The position numbers were made by a program, and so were the translations under genes. A stretch of DNA of 42,163 nt from an uncultured Lachnospiraceae bacterium. GTDB lineage: Bacteria > Bacillota > Clostridia > Lachnospirales > Lachnospiraceae. The notes below the pieces were generated by a model that was not told the DNA's origin, did not search any database, and was given only the letters and a program-made list of their open reading frames with translations. This document shows positions 40,822 through 42,163 of this stretch, piece by piece (the first letter of the stretch is position 1; each line of letters begins with the position of its first letter). The stretch is taken from the NCBI GenBank assembly GCA_900551235.1, contig URUU01000015.1, positions 1 through 42,163 on the forward strand, given 5' to 3'.

Positions 40822-41235
40822 TCATATGATTTCTACAAACGTCTTATAGAAATCATATGTCTTTCCGTTTTCCTGAGCACAGAGCAAAAAGCGGCTGATG
40901 ATTGCACCGGTACGGTGTGATTCCTGAATATGCGATAAGTGTTCGTGCAGGTTATTAGGAAACCCCTCTGTCACTTCTTCCCTCAGCAAAAAAGTTACAT
41001 ACCGATCTGCCTTTTTTTGCCAAAGAATACTGGATTTTGGAAATAAGGAACTCATTTCCGCTGGTATAGTAAGCCCACGTTGTTCCTGTGGAAGTGTTTG
41101 CGTATGCTGCACCCGTGAATAAAGATACGGATTTTCAATATACCGACGCAGCTTGTCCCTTTCAATCAAGTCAAAAGATACAATGCAACAGTTACCTCTG
41201 CTATCCTTTGTTAATAACGCTTTTACTTCCCACAT
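40822..41235 (-). CDS. Hypothetical protein, 137 residues
   Basis: No family recognised. The predicted product is soluble and mixed in composition, with a Cys pair near the N-terminus (RGNCCIVSF) and a His-rich segment (LHEHLSHIQESHRTG, about 95-110). The ATG overlaps the end of the permease fragment by 35 nt in the same direction, which suggests coupling to that gene. The last codons and the stop are part of a 13-bp perfect inverted repeat (CATATGATTTCTA at 40823-40835 with its complement at 40847-40859). It may be an accessory gene of the BceAB-like transporter, but that is inference from position only. Confidence 0.5.
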   Translation of the reverse strand: MWEVKALLTKDSRGNCCIVSFDLIERDKLRRYIENPYLYSRVQHTQTLPQEQRGLTIPAEMSSLFPKSSILWQKKADRYVTFLLREEVTEGFPNNLHEHLSHIQESHRTGAIISRFLLCAQENGKTYDFYKTFVEII

Positions 41236-42106
41236 ATGTCAACAGGAAATAACTTCCATATACGAACACAATAAATATTGATGTTACAAGGATCGTGGAT
41301 GCTACATTCATATCTCCAAACACCTTAATAACTTCACGGCTTGCCACCGTCAAGCCGACGACTGAATGAATCACAGCCAGTAAAAGTGGAAGCAGATAAT
41401 AGCTGAGAATTTGTATAAACAGTGCACGATTCAGTTCCCGGTGTTCTACACCCAGTTTTTTTAGGAGCTTGTATCGTTCTACATTGTCAGTGGCTTCGGA
41501 GAGCTGCTGAATAGCAAGGATTGCTGCACAGGCTATCATAAATACAATACCAAGGTAAATTGCCAGAAATGCTATGATTGCCTTTGTAGTGACCGAGGAT
41601 TCATATGCCTGCTGCTTTCCTACATAATAGGCAAAGGCACATTCTCTTTTGCTCTTTTCCTGATAATTATCCAGCAATGTATCAAATTCTTTTGCTGCGT
41701 CTTCACTCACGCACTGTACATTCCATATCATCGTATCGACATTCATATTTTTCATCCATGTATCTGCGACTACAAATATGATTTGGCCCATGTCACTATT
41801 TGACATGGTAAATTCTTCAGCTTCATTCACCGGAGAAAGTACATTTTCCTCAATAGTAAGATTGATACTTTTATCATGAAATTGTTCTGCAAGTCCACGA
41901 ACATTTTCTTTATTATATAAAATTCTATAATTGTTTTCTAATAAATCAATGCTGTCCATGCCTTGTAGTTTACGCATGCCATTATAATCTGACAGGCTTA
42001 CAAATGTCAGAGGACTATCTCCATATCCATAAGCAGACAATGTTTCTGGTATCTCAACATCGTAATCCTTATAATATGCCTTTCCCTCTGCCATGATCCC
42101 TTCCAT
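41201..42106 (-). pseudogene. BceB/FtsX-type ABC transporter permease, C-terminal half only
   Basis: The 301-codon frame matches the second half of BceB-type permeases of antimicrobial-peptide or bacitracin transporters: part of the large extracellular domain (1-160), then three helices. TTKAIIAFLAIYLGIVFMIA is followed by AILAIQQLSEATDNVERYKL and KKLGVEHRELNRALFIQI, and it ends in a final helix with YGSYFLLTYVGSKSVI. Full-length proteins are about 650 residues, so roughly 350 residues are missing. An in-frame TGA lies 6 nt upstream of the first ATG, and the bases beyond about 42100 read as unrelated plus-strand coding sequence. No BceA ATPase is in the window. Confidence 0.75.
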
Positions 42107-42163
42107 ACATCAACGCCGAGTACGAGGAAAAGCTGGAGGAAATCAAAACTTCCCACACCTACG
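42097..42163 (+). other. Possible start of an unrelated, GC-richer coding segment (cut by window edge)
   Basis: From 42097 to the edge the plus strand is open and reads YINAEYEEKLEEIKTSHTY, with GC-ending codons (gcc, gag, ctg, acc) unlike the AT-rich permease next to it. It begins right at the point where permease homology stops. No start codon or family can be assigned from 22 codons. Confidence 0.3.

Overview
The window is a piece of chromosome from a low-to-mid-GC Gram-positive anaerobe, most probably a gut Lachnospiraceae (Blautia/Dorea/Mediterraneibacter-like). Pointers are a type III glutamine synthetase, the Clostridia-type small families DUF6142, DUF4250, DUF4364 and DUF1002, a flavodiiron protein, strong AGGAGG ribosome sites, a CIRCE operator in front of clpB, and a Tn916-style integrase module. 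The genus is inferred; no rRNA or other typing marker is present.

Layout. 1-4.6 kb (minus strand): glutamine synthetase (cut by the window edge), class II fructose-bisphosphate aldolase, a diacylglycerol-kinase-like lipid kinase, a GreA-family factor and a nitroreductase. 4.86-6.03 kb (plus): flavodiiron protein, ending in a bidirectional terminator. 6.1-10.9 kb (minus): purE-purM-purN-purD plus a membrane-anchored surface protein, behind a good promoter at 10.9 kb. 10.9-18.8 kb (minus): pyrC-pyrF-pyrK-pyrD-pyrE, followed in the same direction by a 50-residue membrane peptide, a VanZ-like protein, a DUF6142 protein and an M29-type aminopeptidase. The five pyr genes make UMP from carbamoyl-aspartate; carAB and pyrB are not here. 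18.9-20.4 kb (plus): a YhcC-type radical SAM protein and a DUF4364 regulator-like protein. 20.4-28.8 kb (minus): rarA, a polysaccharide deacetylase, a giant secreted GH89 alpha-N-acetylglucosaminidase and a secreted DUF1002 protein. 28.8-32.5 kb (minus): metG-tatD-ksgA. 32.7-37.6 kb (minus): a secreted fibronectin-III protein, an EamA transporter overlapping a 57-residue DUF4250 gene, and clpB under HrcA/CIRCE control.

37.7 kb to the right edge is an integrated, partly decayed conjugative-transposon end. It holds a tyrosine integrase broken by a 53-bp palindromic insertion, an excisionase, relics of small ORFs, a divergent promoter region with two matched palindromic operators, an XRE-type regulator, an unrecognised ORF, and the C-terminal half of a BceB-type permease that stops abruptly at a junction about 60 bp from the edge.

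The most unusual signals are outside the genes. A family of four dispersed palindromic repeats (4.66, 10.7, 32.5 and 33.8 kb) sits between promoter and start codon of nitroreductase, purE, metG and the FnIII gene, in both orientations. A twin-palindrome element lies at 1.26-1.42 kb. The 53-bp hairpin element in the integrase and the two-operator switch region at 40.0-40.1 kb are also notable. All homology statements come from reading motifs by eye; no database search was run.
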